This document shows, piece by piece, positions 12,528 through 25,060 of a stretch of DNA of 64,000 nucleotides. Source of the stretch: Carallia brachiata (Eukaryota; Streptophyta; Magnoliopsida; Malpighiales; Rhizophoraceae); NCBI GenBank assembly GCA_021464245.1, contig JADCRB010000104.1, positions 1,426,001 to 1,490,000 of the forward strand, read 5' to 3'. A model generated the notes under the pieces. It ran no database searches and was not told the origin of the DNA. It saw nothing but the letters and a program-made list of their open reading frames with translations. Numbering within the stretch: position 1 is the stretch's first letter; every line of letters begins with the position of its first letter. The position numbers and the translations under genes are program-made.

Positions 12528-13725
12528 TTATACCATCTGAATCCCACTGGCAGACCTTGATGGATAGGAGTAACTTTCAGCTACATACATTGAGTTAAGC
12601 GTTAGCTTAGGACTCCGATTTTCTGGTTTCTCATTACTGCTGGTGAATGCAAAAGCTTCCTCACCATGTACCACATAGTCCCCTATTTCTAACTCCTCAT
12701 CCGACAACCTTAGTGGAACAATTAGTCTCACAAGCAAGCAAATTATGCTAGTCACAACCATGTTCAAGCATACAACGAATGCAATGCCTCCTAGTTGGAT
12801 TCCCAGTTGCCGGAATCCGGCGAGGGCTCGGCCGTCATTGAGAGCGTAGGCCAATCCGATGTACTTGTCCCAGTTAGGCACCATGTAAAATATGCGACAG
12901 AGTTTTGGCATGGCGAGGAATCCGGTCAGGATGCCGCCGAGGCCCCCGGCAATGGCATGGGTGTGCAATAGGACCATTGGATCGTCAATTAGTCGTAAGA
13001 GCTTGCACTTTTTGTGGATTATCATCATTGTATACCATGGAATACTTCCTGAGAGTACGCCCATTAGCATGGCTGCCCAACATTGTACAACACCTGCTCA
13101 ATATTTTGCATTCGATGTTAGAAATGCAAAATTGGGATTACTCAACAATCTTATGAAATCATCGCCAAAACTAAAAGTCTCAAGATTAAATTTCATGCAA
13201 TAATCAAATATAAACTCATATCACTCCACTTTAATGATTACTTGCAATTGACTTTCTATTTATCAAAAAACATATCAACTTTTAAGATTCATCTATATGG
13301 ACAGCAAATTTGATTCCATTTTTAACCATTACTTACAATCAGCCTACAATTTATAAAACACATGTCAACATTTAAGATTAAAAATATAAGCATATAATCT
13401 TTGCGTCTAATTTCTATGTAACTTATATATGTTACAAAATGTCATTAAAAATATTAATATCCCTTTATGTTATTTCGCTGGATAGACTGATTATATATTA
13501 TTTCACTTTATGTGCAAAAAGGTTGGTAGTAGGAGGATTTCAATCTGAAAATGTGTTCAGAATCTATTGTTAATTTTAAGTAATAATATTTATATTTTAC
13601 ATAATAAAAATTTAATTTATCACTTTTTTGTTATGTAATATATGAATATTATTACTAAAAATTAATAATTTGTCACGTTCAAAACAATTTATCGAGCAAC
13701 AGGATCAAACACTAAAACCGTGCTC

Positions 13726-13757
<32 letters not shown>

Positions 13758-14128
13758 AAAGCCAATAAAAATGTTAATATCTCTTTAGAATAATTCACTG
13801 GATGGACTGACCGGCGGCGGGAGTGATGCAAACAAGGCCGGTGATCATGCCTTGGACGGCGCCAATTACCGAGGGCATTCCGAAGAACAGGTAGTCGAGA
13901 AGGAGCCACGTCAGCAGGCTGGTGGCTGTGCACACGTGGGTATTAAGGACGGCTAGAGATGCATCAACGCTGGCGGCGAACGGGCCTCCGCCGTTGAATC
14001 CGGTCCAACCGATCCAGAGTAGGCCTGCCCCTGCAAGCATCATGATCACATTGTTTGGTTGGAACCTCTCCCTGTCTTTTTCCATTCTCGGACCCACCTG
14101 TACATATTAACTCACTTACTTCTTCTAC

Positions 14129-14173
<45 letters not shown>

Positions 14174-15463
14174 TACATTCTCGTCGTGTTTATTAAACAA
14201 CGAAGAAAAAAACAAAATTTAATAAAACGATTGTATCAAGAAGTCATGAATCGAGTTTACTAGCACTAAAATGTATCTTGAACAACTAAAAAATTTAATT
14301 TTAATTTTCAATTTAGTTGGTATCACTGTATCAATATCATAAAATTATGATACAAATTTGGTATAAGATGTAATAATTCTAAATCTTTCTTTATTGAAGA
14401 TTTCTAAATTAATTTCTGTTATTCTCTCAATTTCTGGTTACCATTAACTTGAAGGAAAGCAGTCACTTTTTAAATTGGTGCACTTGTGAGTCTACGATTG
14501 ACTATTTGACTGTGTCTAAATTAACATAATTTATAACAATTATTCTGATTTCTTATTTAGTTTTTTTACAAAGTGTACCATAAATTTTCTTTTGTCTTTT
14601 TTTTTGGCCTATAAGAACTAGACATCGAATAGTAAATCTAAAATTAAGAATTTAGTTACTTTATTACTAGATCTTTTGCTAATGATGGTGTACAATAAAA
14701 CTACTTAAGCATTAAATATACCAAAAAATATCTATTTAGGCATTCTTATCTCCAACATTATCTTTTCTTGTTTAGAATTCTTGTCTTATTCTTCTAATGA
14801 AAATTACACATTTTTTACCACTACTTCTAAATTGGATCGTCTAAGAAATTTAACAATCAAATCCCGGAAGCTTACCCAATATGCAGCAGTGCAACCGGCA
14901 ACACCAGCGGAGAGATGAATGACAAATCCACCTGAAAAATCAATAATCCCAAGCTTGGCCAGCCACCCCTCCGGGCACCATATACTAAACGCGCCAATGG
15001 TGTACGAAAAAGTTAGCCACAATGGCACAAACATGACCCAAGCAACAAAATTCATCCTCCCCAGCAACGCACCCGCAATCAAAATCAACGTTATGCAAGC
15101 AAAAACACCCTGGAAGAACACCATCGTAGCCGTCGGAAACGACCCTACAAATGCTTTCTCCAGCAAGTACTCTGCATCCATTGCAAGCTCGGGTTTTCCT
15201 AGGAAATCGAAAAGCTTGTCACCGAACGACATGCGGTAACCCCAACCGACCCAACATACGAGGACCATTGCAAAGGCGTAGAGGGACATGAAGGCTGAGT
15301 TTACGGCCCATTTCTTTGGAACCATGCTGCCGTATAAGATCACTAGGCCCGGAACGCTTTGCAGTGCCACCAGCGTTGCGGCCGTGAGTTGCCATGCGTT
15401 GTCGCCTTTGTTCATCCAACTTGGGTTAGCCTCATCTGGATTTAGGTTAGAGGGCAACTCCAT
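12528..15463 (-). CDS. AMT2: AMT2-type ammonium transporter
   Basis: Three exons (15463-14876, 14097-13812, 13093-12528) total 1440 nt, giving 479 residues, normal for plant AMT2/MEP-like transporters. It moves ammonium across the plasma membrane. About eleven hydrophobic segments are visible. The family signature [13 protein letters not shown] spans 175-187, and its His183 and His337 (in HTHAIAG) match the twin pore histidines. FFQGVFA (117-123) carries the pore phenylalanine region. The cytosolic tail holds [19 protein letters not shown], the conserved trans-activation segment that gates trimers. The N-terminal [15 protein letters not shown] matches the AMT2 rather than the AMT1 group, and having introns also fits AMT2. 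The start at 15463 is the first true ATG; upstream in-frame codons are not ATG. The long introns (718 and 778 bp) hold TA repeats. The neighbours are functionally unrelated. Confidence 0.95.
14136..14171. repeat. (TA)n microsatellite in AMT2 intron 1
   Basis: A TA dinucleotide run of about 35 bases lies close upstream (in minus-strand sense) of exon 2. A second, shorter TA run at 13728-13751 lies in intron 2 near exon 2. Both are in non-coding sequence. Confidence 0.9.
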
Positions 15464-15487
15464 TTGATCAATTCTTTTGATAAGCAA

Positions 15488-18132
15488 TTAAATGTGTGGT
15501 GTGTTTTTTTGGGTACTTAAGGTGGATGGTGTTGCGAGGATTAAAGTTAAAAGGAAATAAGAGGCATTTATAATCTATGCGTCATTATGGAGCTATATTG
15601 TGCCGTCATAATCATTAAAGGCACGTATTCATAATCTTGATCATAAATTAATTCTGATCATGTATCAAAATATAAAAATATATAACTAATAATAATAATA
15701 ATGTAATATGTGAACTCACGTAAAAGATACCTTTAATTTACCACATCCAAAGACTATGTCACTTTTTCTTATAATTATAAGAGTCTTAACTACAAAAGTA
15801 CACATATTTATAGTAATATAGTAAATATTTGTGTAAAATCTATTTTATATTTTACAAAATGTTATCCGTGTGGTTTGAAATATTTTGAATGTAATATAAA
15901 ACCTTTTTTTGACAAATTGGATCCACGAGATTCTGTATCCAATAAAATATTTTCCTTGCATATAAAGTTAGTGATGGAGGTAATGGGTGTAAGTTACAAT
16001 GTTCAAGAGGAGTAAGAACCAAAAAGTTATAAAATTCTTCTTTTTGTAGGCTTGTGCAGTATTGGAATTAAATAATTACTGGTGGGCTCGCATTTTGATA
16101 GCGTAAGAAATATGTGTATTGAAAGGCCGGCTGGGAGAGCAAGTAGCCAAGTAGTGTTTTGTTTTCTTCCATTATTTGACACAACCATGACAAAGAATCT
16201 AATTAGCAATATATCTTTGACAAATAATAAGTACAAAAAGCCTTCTAGTGACGAGATGCTTTTTTGCAAATATAGGTTGTAATTGATAGGACTCTATTGA
16301 TAACTAACTTTTAAATTGAAAGCGCTATATTTAAATTCATTCTATCACGTTTAGCGAAATTTATGAATTATGGTTTATATGATACTGCAAATCCAATGAA
16401 TCTCATCACAATAACTTGCTGAAGGAAGTGTACGGTGTTTTCCTTTAATATATAGGATTTTTTTGTTGTTGTTAGTAGTAGGTCCAATGGAAATTAAATC
16501 TTCACGTTCTCATAAATTTCATACCTCTTATTTAATATTTAGAATCTGAAATCTCAAAAACAAAGATTTAAGTTTTTAGTCACTAAATTGTTCTCCTAGG
16601 TAGAAATTTTCTCTTTGCAACCTTTGTTAAGTCAACTTATATTGTTCTTGGCAAAGAGCACTTAGATCTAGTATGTATTTAAAACTAAGCAATTCAGTTT
16701 CGAAATTAGCAAAGTTATATCATAATTAGAAGAATTCGGGACGGAATTTACACCCACATTCCAACTTTGTTCACAGGCCTGCCTACAATTTTATCATTAT
16801 CGTTTCCTTTTTTTGTTTTGGTCCATTAGGAAGTAGCACTTCAGTATCACATCAACCTTATACTTTTTTTAAAAATTAAAATCTTAAATTTTAAAAATAG
16901 AGATTTAAGTCTGAATTACTGAAATTTGTCCCGAGGGACTATCCTTTTTATTTTGAAGATGTAATCTTTGTTCGATGTTTGTGCAAATTATGATAACTAA
17001 AAACTAATTCCACATAGGTTCGAATCAATATTTTGAATTCTTCGTCGTTATGGAGACAAAAAATCTTCCCAAATACTTTGTTCCAGTATTATTATATCTT
17101 ATTAAAACAAGAATAAGGAATCGGCCAGCAGAATCAATGCGTTCAAGACACAAAATATTTGGGGCTTGAACACAAAAATGATGATTATAATTGAATGGAA
17201 TAACTTGCTTATAAAATGAAGAAAATTTTTAATTTAACTCACATTTTTTAGTGAGTATAACTTGTCCATGATCTCATACTAAATAATAAGTGAAGTTCAT
17301 TTGAAATAAAAACATAAATTGTATAATATTAGATATTGAGTATATTTTACTCACTTAAAAAAAAAAAAGAGTAAAATTAAGAAACATCATTAATTAGTCT
17401 TTATTTAAAGCCTTTGCATTTTCATGTCGTTCAGGACTTTGGCTTTTGTAAGTCTACCGACATGCGACCAAGCAAATTACTTTGTGATGTTCAAGTTCAA
17501 CGTGGAACCATATGGCCTCTCTTGAGGAGAAATTTTCAAGTCTTTGATACTTTTTTTTTGGCAAAGAGAATCGAACAAATTAAACAAAAGGTTCACCTTA
17601 TGCGAGTTAAAATGGTGGGAAAATGACCTATGATATGCGTGCATGTGGGTTCTAGTTCTGGTCTATAATCTTGAATCTTTCGTCTTGAATTGGTCATGCA
17701 GATATTAAATGTTATTTTTCCTGGGTGAGAAAAGTATATATCACATCTTTTAAGAGTCTAAAAGAAAGAATTATTGAACTAACTGTTTAAAAGAATTAAT
17801 TTATTAGTATCATATCAGAAGAAAGTTGGGCTTTAGTCCGATTTCTTCCAAATCCCTCGTTCCATAATTGTAATATGGGTTTAGATAGGACGGATCCATT
17901 TAGCTACCAATTTATTTGCTTCATGAATCGCAAAGAAAAATTTATTACAAACTTTACGTGTGTGTGAAAGATTCAAGAGACCTAAAGCAACTTGGTAAAC
18001 AAACTATTCATTGGGCTGTCTTCACACAAGTGAGTCATCTGTGTGAAGACAAATATGCATACCTTTTTTCTTTGTTTCTTTTGCTTCGCAATGTGAGAAA
18101 AGAAACTAAAGATATTTCACTGATTTCCAACT
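15488..18132. other. Intergenic region upstream of AMT2
   Basis: AT-rich DNA of about 2.6 kb that should include the AMT2 promoter at its left end. No TATA box was assigned with confidence. Short ORFs (for example 16027-16282 and 17414-17626) have no recognisable content. No RNA genes were seen. Confidence 0.55.
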
Positions 18133-18141
18133 AATTAACAT

Positions 18142-18620
18142 GGACAGAGATCCTCTCTAGTTTGTTCTTAACTTGAGAGAAAATTTGCGAGATTTCGGCC
18201 TTTTATTACAAAAGAGTAGCGTGGATGAAAAAACATATTTTTTGTGAACACTGATATTTATAATCATGTGAATTTTAAATTTATTAATTGTTTTTATTTT
18301 TTATACAACCCTTTTTTGTTGTTATTGACCTTTTATAATCTTTTTTAACCCAAAAAAGATAATCTAAAAATTAGACAAAAAGAAATAAAATTTGTAGTCA
18401 AATCTATGAGAACTTTTTTGAAGCGGACGGAAAGAGAACAAATATCATTTAAAATAATATGACTAAATAATCTTCGAAAAAATTTGTTTAAATTATGAAT
18501 TTGTATCATAATTATAATGTTGTGAATATAAGACCTATATGCCTTCATCTACAGCAAACATTTATAATAAAGAGTCAGTTTTATAGCTTGAAGAACCAAT
18601 TTGAGAGAGGATCTCGATCC
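18142..18620. mobile_element. Mutator-like MITE with 9-bp target duplication
   Basis: A 479-bp element is bounded by a perfect 9-bp direct repeat AATTAACAT (18133-18141 and 18621-18629). Its ends are inverted repeats: the left end starts GGACAGAGATCCTCTCT and the right end, reversed, starts GGATCGAGATCCTCTCT. The similarity continues imperfectly for about 40 bp. It has no coding capacity for a transposase. A 9-bp target duplication with long degenerate inverted ends is the mark of Mutator-like (MULE) non-autonomous elements. It lies about 0.9 kb upstream of the calmodulin-like gene. Confidence 0.8.
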
Positions 18621-18629
18621 AATTAACAT

Positions 18630-19437
18630 ATTCTGAACTCACAAGGCATATTCAGAAGAGCTTCATCACCAAATCTCGCATTAATTATCTGTTATACAGT
18701 GAATCTGTGACTGGCCAGTTAATAGCGTCATATATGATTCTGTTTCAGATTTTGTTGTAAGCTTTTGATGCTTATAAGGGGGACAATTTGTGAAAGAAAG
18801 TAGACCAATTCAATGACTTTTGAATCTAGCTATGCATATGACAGCGTTGAAAATTCTGCCCCTGTCGCATGCAATGCACCATGTATACATATTGTGAAAG
18901 CAAGTAGTCAAATTTATGTATGTAGTTTTTCGTTAATAAAATAGGTACGAGGAGGGATTTACCCTATACTTGATAGAAAATATTATATCGAATGCACCTA
19001 CTCGTATTTGAAGATATTTCACTGTATCTATATCTGGATCAGAGTTTAGGATGCATCCGTAAAATGAGACATCGAAGACATAAATATTTAAACTCATTTG
19101 AAATTAACGAACGAGACCGAGATTTAACGTGCGATTTGTCAGACCAAATCCCATACACTTGACCGCTTCAGCCTGCCCCGAGGGCAAATTTTATGTATGT
19201 ATCATATAGGCATACATATACTCATATAAGCCACTTGTCAAGTTGCATATGTCTTAACAGTCCAAAGTGTGGAAATGTGAGACCCAAAAAACACCCCAAG
19301 GTTCCAGTCAGCAAAAAATCGTAAGACCAAAGACCCAAAAGAAAATCTACAATTACTAATTTGACAGGTTCAAAAATTCTGGGCCGTGGAGGATTTTTGA
19401 GGTAGTCCGATATCCATAATTTACCGGAAGGGACAGT
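18630..19437. other. Upstream region of calmodulin-like gene
   Basis: No gene was seen. This is the likely promoter region of the calmodulin-like gene, AT-rich and lying between the MITE and the TATA box. No specific element could be supported. Confidence 0.5.
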
Positions 19438-19513
19438 GTTTATATATACTCTCTTGGTAGCTTTGAGTATTAGCAGCTTACTATAAGCACAACTCTCTCT
19501 CTCTCTCTCTCGT
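19438..19513 (+). promoter_or_regulatory. TATA box and CT leader repeat of calmodulin-like gene
   Basis: A TATATATA motif at about 19441-19448 lies 115 bp upstream of the start codon, with transcription expected near 19475. A CT dinucleotide run (about 19494-19512) would then lie in the leader. The motif is seen; its function is inferred from spacing. Confidence 0.5.
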
Positions 19514-19563
19514 GGGGGGCCAAAGATCAGTAGTTTGGTTCCATTGGAGCAAGGCTAGCAAGT

Positions 19564-20691
19564 ATGGTGGAAGAAGTGTTAAGTGAAAAGCTGATTGGAG
19601 AGTTTGAGGCAACTTCTTGTTTACTTGACAATGATGGGGATGGTATATATAAATAAATGTTCTTTATTTTTCATTCTCCTTCTCTTGTTTCTTTGATCAT
19701 CAAGTAGCTAGAACTTGCATTAAGGTCAATCATTTTATAATATAATACTTGGGCATCATGTTTATCAAATTTTATGGTTCTTTCTTTTGATTTATAAGTC
19801 GATTGAGTCACGAGTTACACAGTTTTGATGTAGTTGATTAGCATCTTGCTACTGGCATTTCCAGGTTGCATTAGCATTGAGGAACTGGCAACTGCAATCA
19901 AGTCAATGGCCCAAAACCCTACAGAAGAAGAATTGAAGGACATGATCAACGAATTTGATGTTGATGCTAATGGGAAGATGGAGTTTGAGGAGTTCTTGAA
20001 TCTCATGGCCAGAAAGATGAAAGTCAGTGATGTTGATGACAACAAAACAGGGCAAGTTATAAGGTTATGACTTATGACAAGGTCTAAGTTGTTTACTTTG
20101 GTTTGTTGTAGGAGAATGAAGCAGATGAAGAATTGAGAGAAGCTTTCGAGGTCTTTGACAAAGATCAAGATGGCTTCATTTCACCTAATGAGGTTGAATT
20201 TCCATGTCATATATTCCCAATATCATGCCATTTTTTCGTTATTAAATTGAATTGGATGGATTCATATTCTATATGAGTGAATCTGATATTAAAATCTCAA
20301 ATCGTGGCTACTAGACTGATCAGTTTTCTTATCTATGTCCTGCACATGTGTACTCTTGTTAGTGTATGGACAATAACATTAATTCATTCCCCAAAACTTG
20401 CTTACATGCTGTTGAGGTTACAATCAAAAAAAAAAAAAAACCCATTAATCAATGAAATAATACAATGTATTATGGGTGAAATTTTTTAAATTTTACTCTA
20501 GATTACAGGGAGTATTCCTTAATTTTACATTTTTTTTTTTTACGAACTTTGGCATGCAGTTGAGACATGTATTGATGAGCTTAGGAGAAAAACTGACAGA
20601 TGAAGAGCTAGAGCAGATGATTAAGGAGGCCGACATGGATGGAGATGGACAAGTTAATTACGAGGAATTTGTCAGAATGATGTCTGTTTAA
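19564..20691 (+). CDS. Calmodulin-like protein, four EF-hands (CML8/CML11 type)
   Basis: Four exons (19564-19642, 19865-20022, 20112-20192, 20560-20691) total 450 nt, giving 149 residues, the length of calmodulin. It is a Ca2+ sensor that binds target proteins when loaded. All four 12-residue loops are canonical: 22-33 (DNDGDGCISIEE), 58-69 ([12 protein letters not shown]), 95-106 ([12 protein letters not shown]) and 131-142 ([12 protein letters not shown]). The calmodulin-like linker LNLMARKMK and the segment GEKLTDEE (115-122, with the Lys trimethylated in calmodulin) are present. Helix A is unusual: EFEATSCLL where calmodulin has EFKEAFSLF, so two conserved hydrophobic Phe are lost. Cys27 at loop-1 position 7 is plant-like. 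Similarity is closest to the CML8/CML11 group. Intron 1 falls inside the first loop codon (Gly26/Cys27), as in plant calmodulins. Confidence 0.93.
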
Positions 20692-21561
20692 GCATACTTC
20701 TCCAATTTGCAGGTTGCAAATGACTCTATTTAGATATAAAAGGAAATGCTTATGTGAAAATGGCTCTGAAGAGGAGCACAGGGGCAGAGGGACACAAATA
20801 GTCCCTGCACTAATGTGTAAAAATGGTAGGGGAAGAGGGTATTTCAGAACAAAACTGGAATTGCACATGCAGGCTCATAAAATCCCTGATTTGAAGCCAG
20901 AAGATTCCAGAGAAATTTTCTTTTCAATGACTACGTTTATGTTTTTCCGTGTAGAATTGCACTAATGTGTAAGAAATTTTTGCGTGTTACTTAGAGTAAT
21001 TAGCACGACACTCTATCATCACGAATCTTTAATTAAAACATGAAAAACATCTAAGGAAATTCAAACTTGAATTTTAAGTTCGCTCTTACTGCTAAGCAAA
21101 TTACAAATTATGATTTAAGTTCGCTCTTACTCCATCATGCATTTTAATTACACTACTCTCACGCTTCTATATTTTCAGTCCGAGAGACCTGCGCCTGGGA
21201 CGATTTTTAGAAGTTTTATAGAGAATAATATACTGTTTCTTTTGTCCTTAGTCAACAACTTACAAACAAAACTTACCCTTTCTTCTCTGAATTTTAACAT
21301 GGGAACTAAAATAGCAATGAAGAAACAACTCTTTCTGATTATAAAATAGACACAATTATGTGGACACGTAGTATGTGAAAAATATATAATTAATTTAATA
21401 TTTTTTTTAATTTAATACATTTTCGCAATCAACTGGGTCCTTAATTTTGATGCAAATAATTGCTCTCATCGCTGCTTGTGAGAATACGCGGTATAGTTGG
21501 TCAATCTTGCAATTATGATAATTTTATAATCTAATAAAAAATTTTAACTTGTCATAACACA
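20692..21561. other. 3' flank of calmodulin-like gene
   Basis: About 300 bp beyond the stop codon is probably 3' UTR (to about 21000). A direct repeat TTTAAGTTCGCTCTTACT occurs twice, at about 21075 and 21114. No other gene was seen before the tRNA. Confidence 0.5.
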
Positions 21562-21632
21562 GCACCAGTGGTCTAGTGGTAGAATAGTACCCTGCCACGG
21601 TACAGACCCGGGTTCGATTCCCGGCTGGTGCA
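21562..21632 (+). tRNA. tRNA-Gly (anticodon GCC)
   Basis: This 71-nt cloverleaf has acceptor stem GCACCAG pairing with CTGGTGC (21625-21631) and discriminator A at 21632. The anticodon GCC is at 21594-21596 within CCTGCCACGG. The T-arm contains GGTTCGATTCC and the D-arm region contains the A box TGGTCTAGTGGT. A run of eight T (21635-21642) follows as the RNA polymerase III terminator. No intron is present. The gene decodes GGC and GGT glycine codons. Confidence 0.97.
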
Positions 21633-22292
21633 TCTTTTTTTTCCTTCTTTCACTCCAGCTCTGAAAATGGTAGAATAGATGTTTCAAGCGGCCAAAGGTG
21701 AAATTGGGCAGTCAAACACTTGAGCTAACAGGCACCTCACGGTCTGACTTTTTAGTTTCTACATGTTCATACATTTTGAGTTAAAGCATTTCCAGTTTTC
21801 AAAGAAAGAAATTTTCGAAGATAATATACCGTACGGAAAAAAAAAAAAAAAAAAAAAAAAAAGACGATATACTGTCATTAGATGGTGATCTGTTAACATT
21901 GTGATTGAGCTAACATGCGTTAGCATGGAAAATATCGAGGGGGCAGGAAATAATGTTATTCTTTGTTCTACCATCGTTTTGAGTTACTCCAACATATGAC
22001 CAACAAGCATGTCTTAACCTAACAGTTCTCTCGGAACTCTAGCGAAATATGCATTCGACAAAACATTAAAATTAAGCTTTGAGTAATGTCACAACAAAAT
22101 GCATTCACAGAAGGAAATGACCCGTTCGAAAAAATTCCAGTTTTATGCCAGATTTCCACGACCAAATATTGAAAAAATAGCAAAGTTTTTTTCACTTCTT
22201 AAATGTTGCAGTATAATTCATAAATTGAAAAAGAGGAAGATGGGGCCATGAGAACTGCCTGGCTTCATCCTCTCTATTCCTCTTCCTTGGGA
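21633..22292. other. Short intergenic region, tRNA to PITH gene
   Basis: A poly-A tract of about 25 bases lies at 21838-21862. The right part (from about 22000) is probably the 3' UTR of the minus-strand PITH gene. No further gene was seen. Confidence 0.5.
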
Positions 22293-24522
22293 TCAATGTT
22301 CCTCAACTTTCTTTAATGCCTTCATGTCCGTCGTTTCGACCCTGTAAGAAAAACAAAGTTAAGCAGATATAAAATCTGTGACAGTGCCGCCGAGAATCCA
22401 CTACAAAGAACACGAAAATCTTGAAAGCCGTCTCCAAAGGTTACACATGGAATATTTTGCACTGCCCCTTATACTACACCTTTCTCATTAACTTGCTCGT
22501 TGCTATGGAAGGCTAAAGAAATGTATAAGGATCACTTCTCGACTCAAGAAAGGACAAGTGAATATAAATTGAGTATGCAATAGAAAACCATCTAGAACAT
22601 CTTGGCAAGCTTTGGCAATAACATCATAAGTAGAAATTCAATCTCGTCAGTCTAACCATCCATTAACTTGCTTTAGAATTGTAGTTTAGCAAAATAACGT
22701 TACTTACGCATACATGACAAAATGTGAATGCTAAAGAAAAGCAAGAAATAAGAACATAGATTTATTAGATAATAGACACAGTATGCCACTATGTAGGCTA
22801 GACAATCGAGGCAGCGAATATAGAGAAAGCAACAGATAGAGTTCAAAGTTCATTCCAACTTACGTTGTTCCAAACAGAGCAATCTTTTGGACTTTTGTGA
22901 CGTCAGAACCTGACTGATTGTCCTCAATGAATATTGTCAAACTAATCAGAGATAAAGCATATCAGTTAGCTGCTTCTCGATATAATGTTACGAACAAAAA
23001 GAAGTTGGCTCTACATAAATGAACTTCTGACATACCTACGAACATTCTGAAATTTGACGTACTTCAAGACTACTGGTTTTCCCTGAAACGTGCAAAAGAG
23101 ACGCAAGTTATAGCATTGACGATTGTAATAGTATGGTTTCAGAAATTATGTATTTTCATGAACATAAGCACTTAATAACAACAAAACTACATGTACCTTG
23201 AGATTATCTGGGGACAAAACTGCAGTGTCACTTGGAGGAAAGTCATTGACATTACTGCCATTATCGTAAAAGTGTGAACATATAAATAAACATTTTATTT
23301 ATGTGACCATAAGAGTTAACTGCAATATTCATCGCTAAATTATACCTAAATCCCATGTGCTCCCTGTTTGAGTAAAGTTTTAGTGTCTTGGGACCTGAAA
23401 AGATAACTTCACATTAAAATACTAGACAAGCAATTAACGGTTGACTTCATTAGTCTATTTTGCTTTGTGATGCAAAGGGCAAACTAGTAGACTGTGAGAA
23501 AATTTATTTGGGAACACAATACCAGGATAAAGGTAAAGATTAATGAATACCTTCTTCTTCAGGTCCTTGGACAACAATAGAATGCAGTTTAACTACTTGA
23601 TTGAAGGGTATATATATAAGTAGCTGCTCGTCTGCATCACTCTCTAGATTCAAGCCATCATCTTCTCTATAACCCTAATTCATCAACAAGTAAAATTATT
23701 GTTATTAAATAACCATACAATCGTGTCTTTGTTGATTAGAAAAATAAACAGGAAACAACAGTTGTGTGAAAGCAACAAACTAAATTATCTCACTCAAATT
23801 TTCCTCGATAAGTTCAAGCACAATTCAAACGATGGAAGGGACCTAGCCTTCAGATATAAACAAATCCAAGAATATCGACACTGTAAATTTGTTTTCAAAA
23901 AAGGTTAGCTCAAGAACCTAAACAAAGCAGTGAAAGTCAGAACTTTCAAATATGAACAGCCAAGAAGAGGCAGTTATGGCAATCATAATCATGACCTTCC
24001 TGACTCCCCTTCCCTCTCTCTTCAATCCCAAGTCACTTTCCTTGGCTTGGAATGTTTCCAAATAAATTTATCAGCTGGCCAAATTAGATGCCCACAAAAC
24101 ATAAAAGTTACCTGCTTGAGGGCATTAGAAAGAGAGTGGTTTGTGCTTTGGTTAAGGCATTCAACTCCAGACCAGTCAATGAAGTCCAACAGATCTACCT
24201 AAAGCTCAAAAAAAAAAAAAAAAGAACAATCAATACCCAAAATAAACCAACTCCAATCTTCCCCAAATACCCAGTTAAATATTTCAAAATTTCCCATTAA
24301 AACCCCATCACAAAGTTTCAAGATTTCCCATTAAAACCCCATTAAAAAAAAAAAACCCAGGGTTTCCAATCAAAACCCTATAAAGTTTATAGATTTTCTA
24401 TTACTAATCTTCAACAAAGCCGACAATCAGGATTAGAGAGAGGCCCCCCCAAAAAGTAAAAGAAGAAAACAAGAAGTTCCTACTTGGCTTCTTGGAATTG
24501 CACTAGCCGAATCGGAAGCCAT
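22293..24522 (-). CDS. PITH (DUF1000) domain protein
   Basis: Eight short exons on the minus strand (24522-24484, 24198-24112, 23674-23551, 23394-23346, 23254-23197, 23082-23036, 22941-22864, 22341-22293) sum to 531 nt, giving 176 residues; every junction is GT-AG and in phase. The whole protein is one PITH domain: [16 protein letters not shown], then [39 protein letters not shown] and [20 protein letters not shown]. This domain is the C-terminal proteasome-binding module of thioredoxin-like TXNL1, here standing alone without a thioredoxin domain, as in Arabidopsis At3g04780. The precise role in plants is unknown to me. It is divergent from the RPI gene next door. Its start is well supported, since the ATG begins a 39-nt exon that splices in frame. 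Confidence 0.93.
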
Positions 24523-24714
24523 GGTTTACTGCAATGGACGAGAAGATGCACGACACAGCACGACACAAAGAATCTAACTTTCAAGGAAAGATGAATTCGC
24601 CGTTAAGTCACGCCACGACCCAAATTTATTATTATTAACGCAATAGTGTAAATGGAAGAAAATTGTTTTTATATTAATATTTTATATTATATGAATATTA
24701 TTTTGGAAAAACAT

Positions 24715-25012
24715 GTGTCATTTTAAGGGTTATAAGTAATTGATATTATGGTATAAAAAAAAAAATTATGCGACGTGGCAGAAAAATTATAAAATAAATT
24801 TTATGATGTATTAAAAAAATTTTATACGACTCATGTAATCAATTATTAAAAAAATTTATAATTTTTATTGGTTGGTTATATATCATGTAATTTTATTTAA
24901 TATATCGTATAATTTCTTTATAATTTTTTGATTATATGGTATAATTTTTTCTATCACGTCATATAATAAGAGTTACTTATAACTCCTAAAAAATTAGTGT
25001 CCATTATTTTTT
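24715..25012. mobile_element. MITE-like inverted-repeat element
   Basis: The left end (GTGTCATTTTAAGGGTTATA and onward) matches the reversed right end (ending AACTCC...TTAGTGTCC) over roughly 80 imperfect bases, including TTATAAGTAA and GACGTG. It has no coding capacity. A related copy lies at 60459-60676 with the same ends. A target duplication was not clear. It lies about 190 bp upstream of the PITH gene start. Confidence 0.55.

Positions 25013-25019
<7 letters not shown>

Positions 25020-25056
<37 letters not shown>
25020..25056. repeat. (TA)n microsatellite
   Basis: A TA dinucleotide run of about 36 bases directly follows the MITE-like element, in non-coding DNA. Confidence 0.9.
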
Positions 25057-25060
<4 letters not shown>

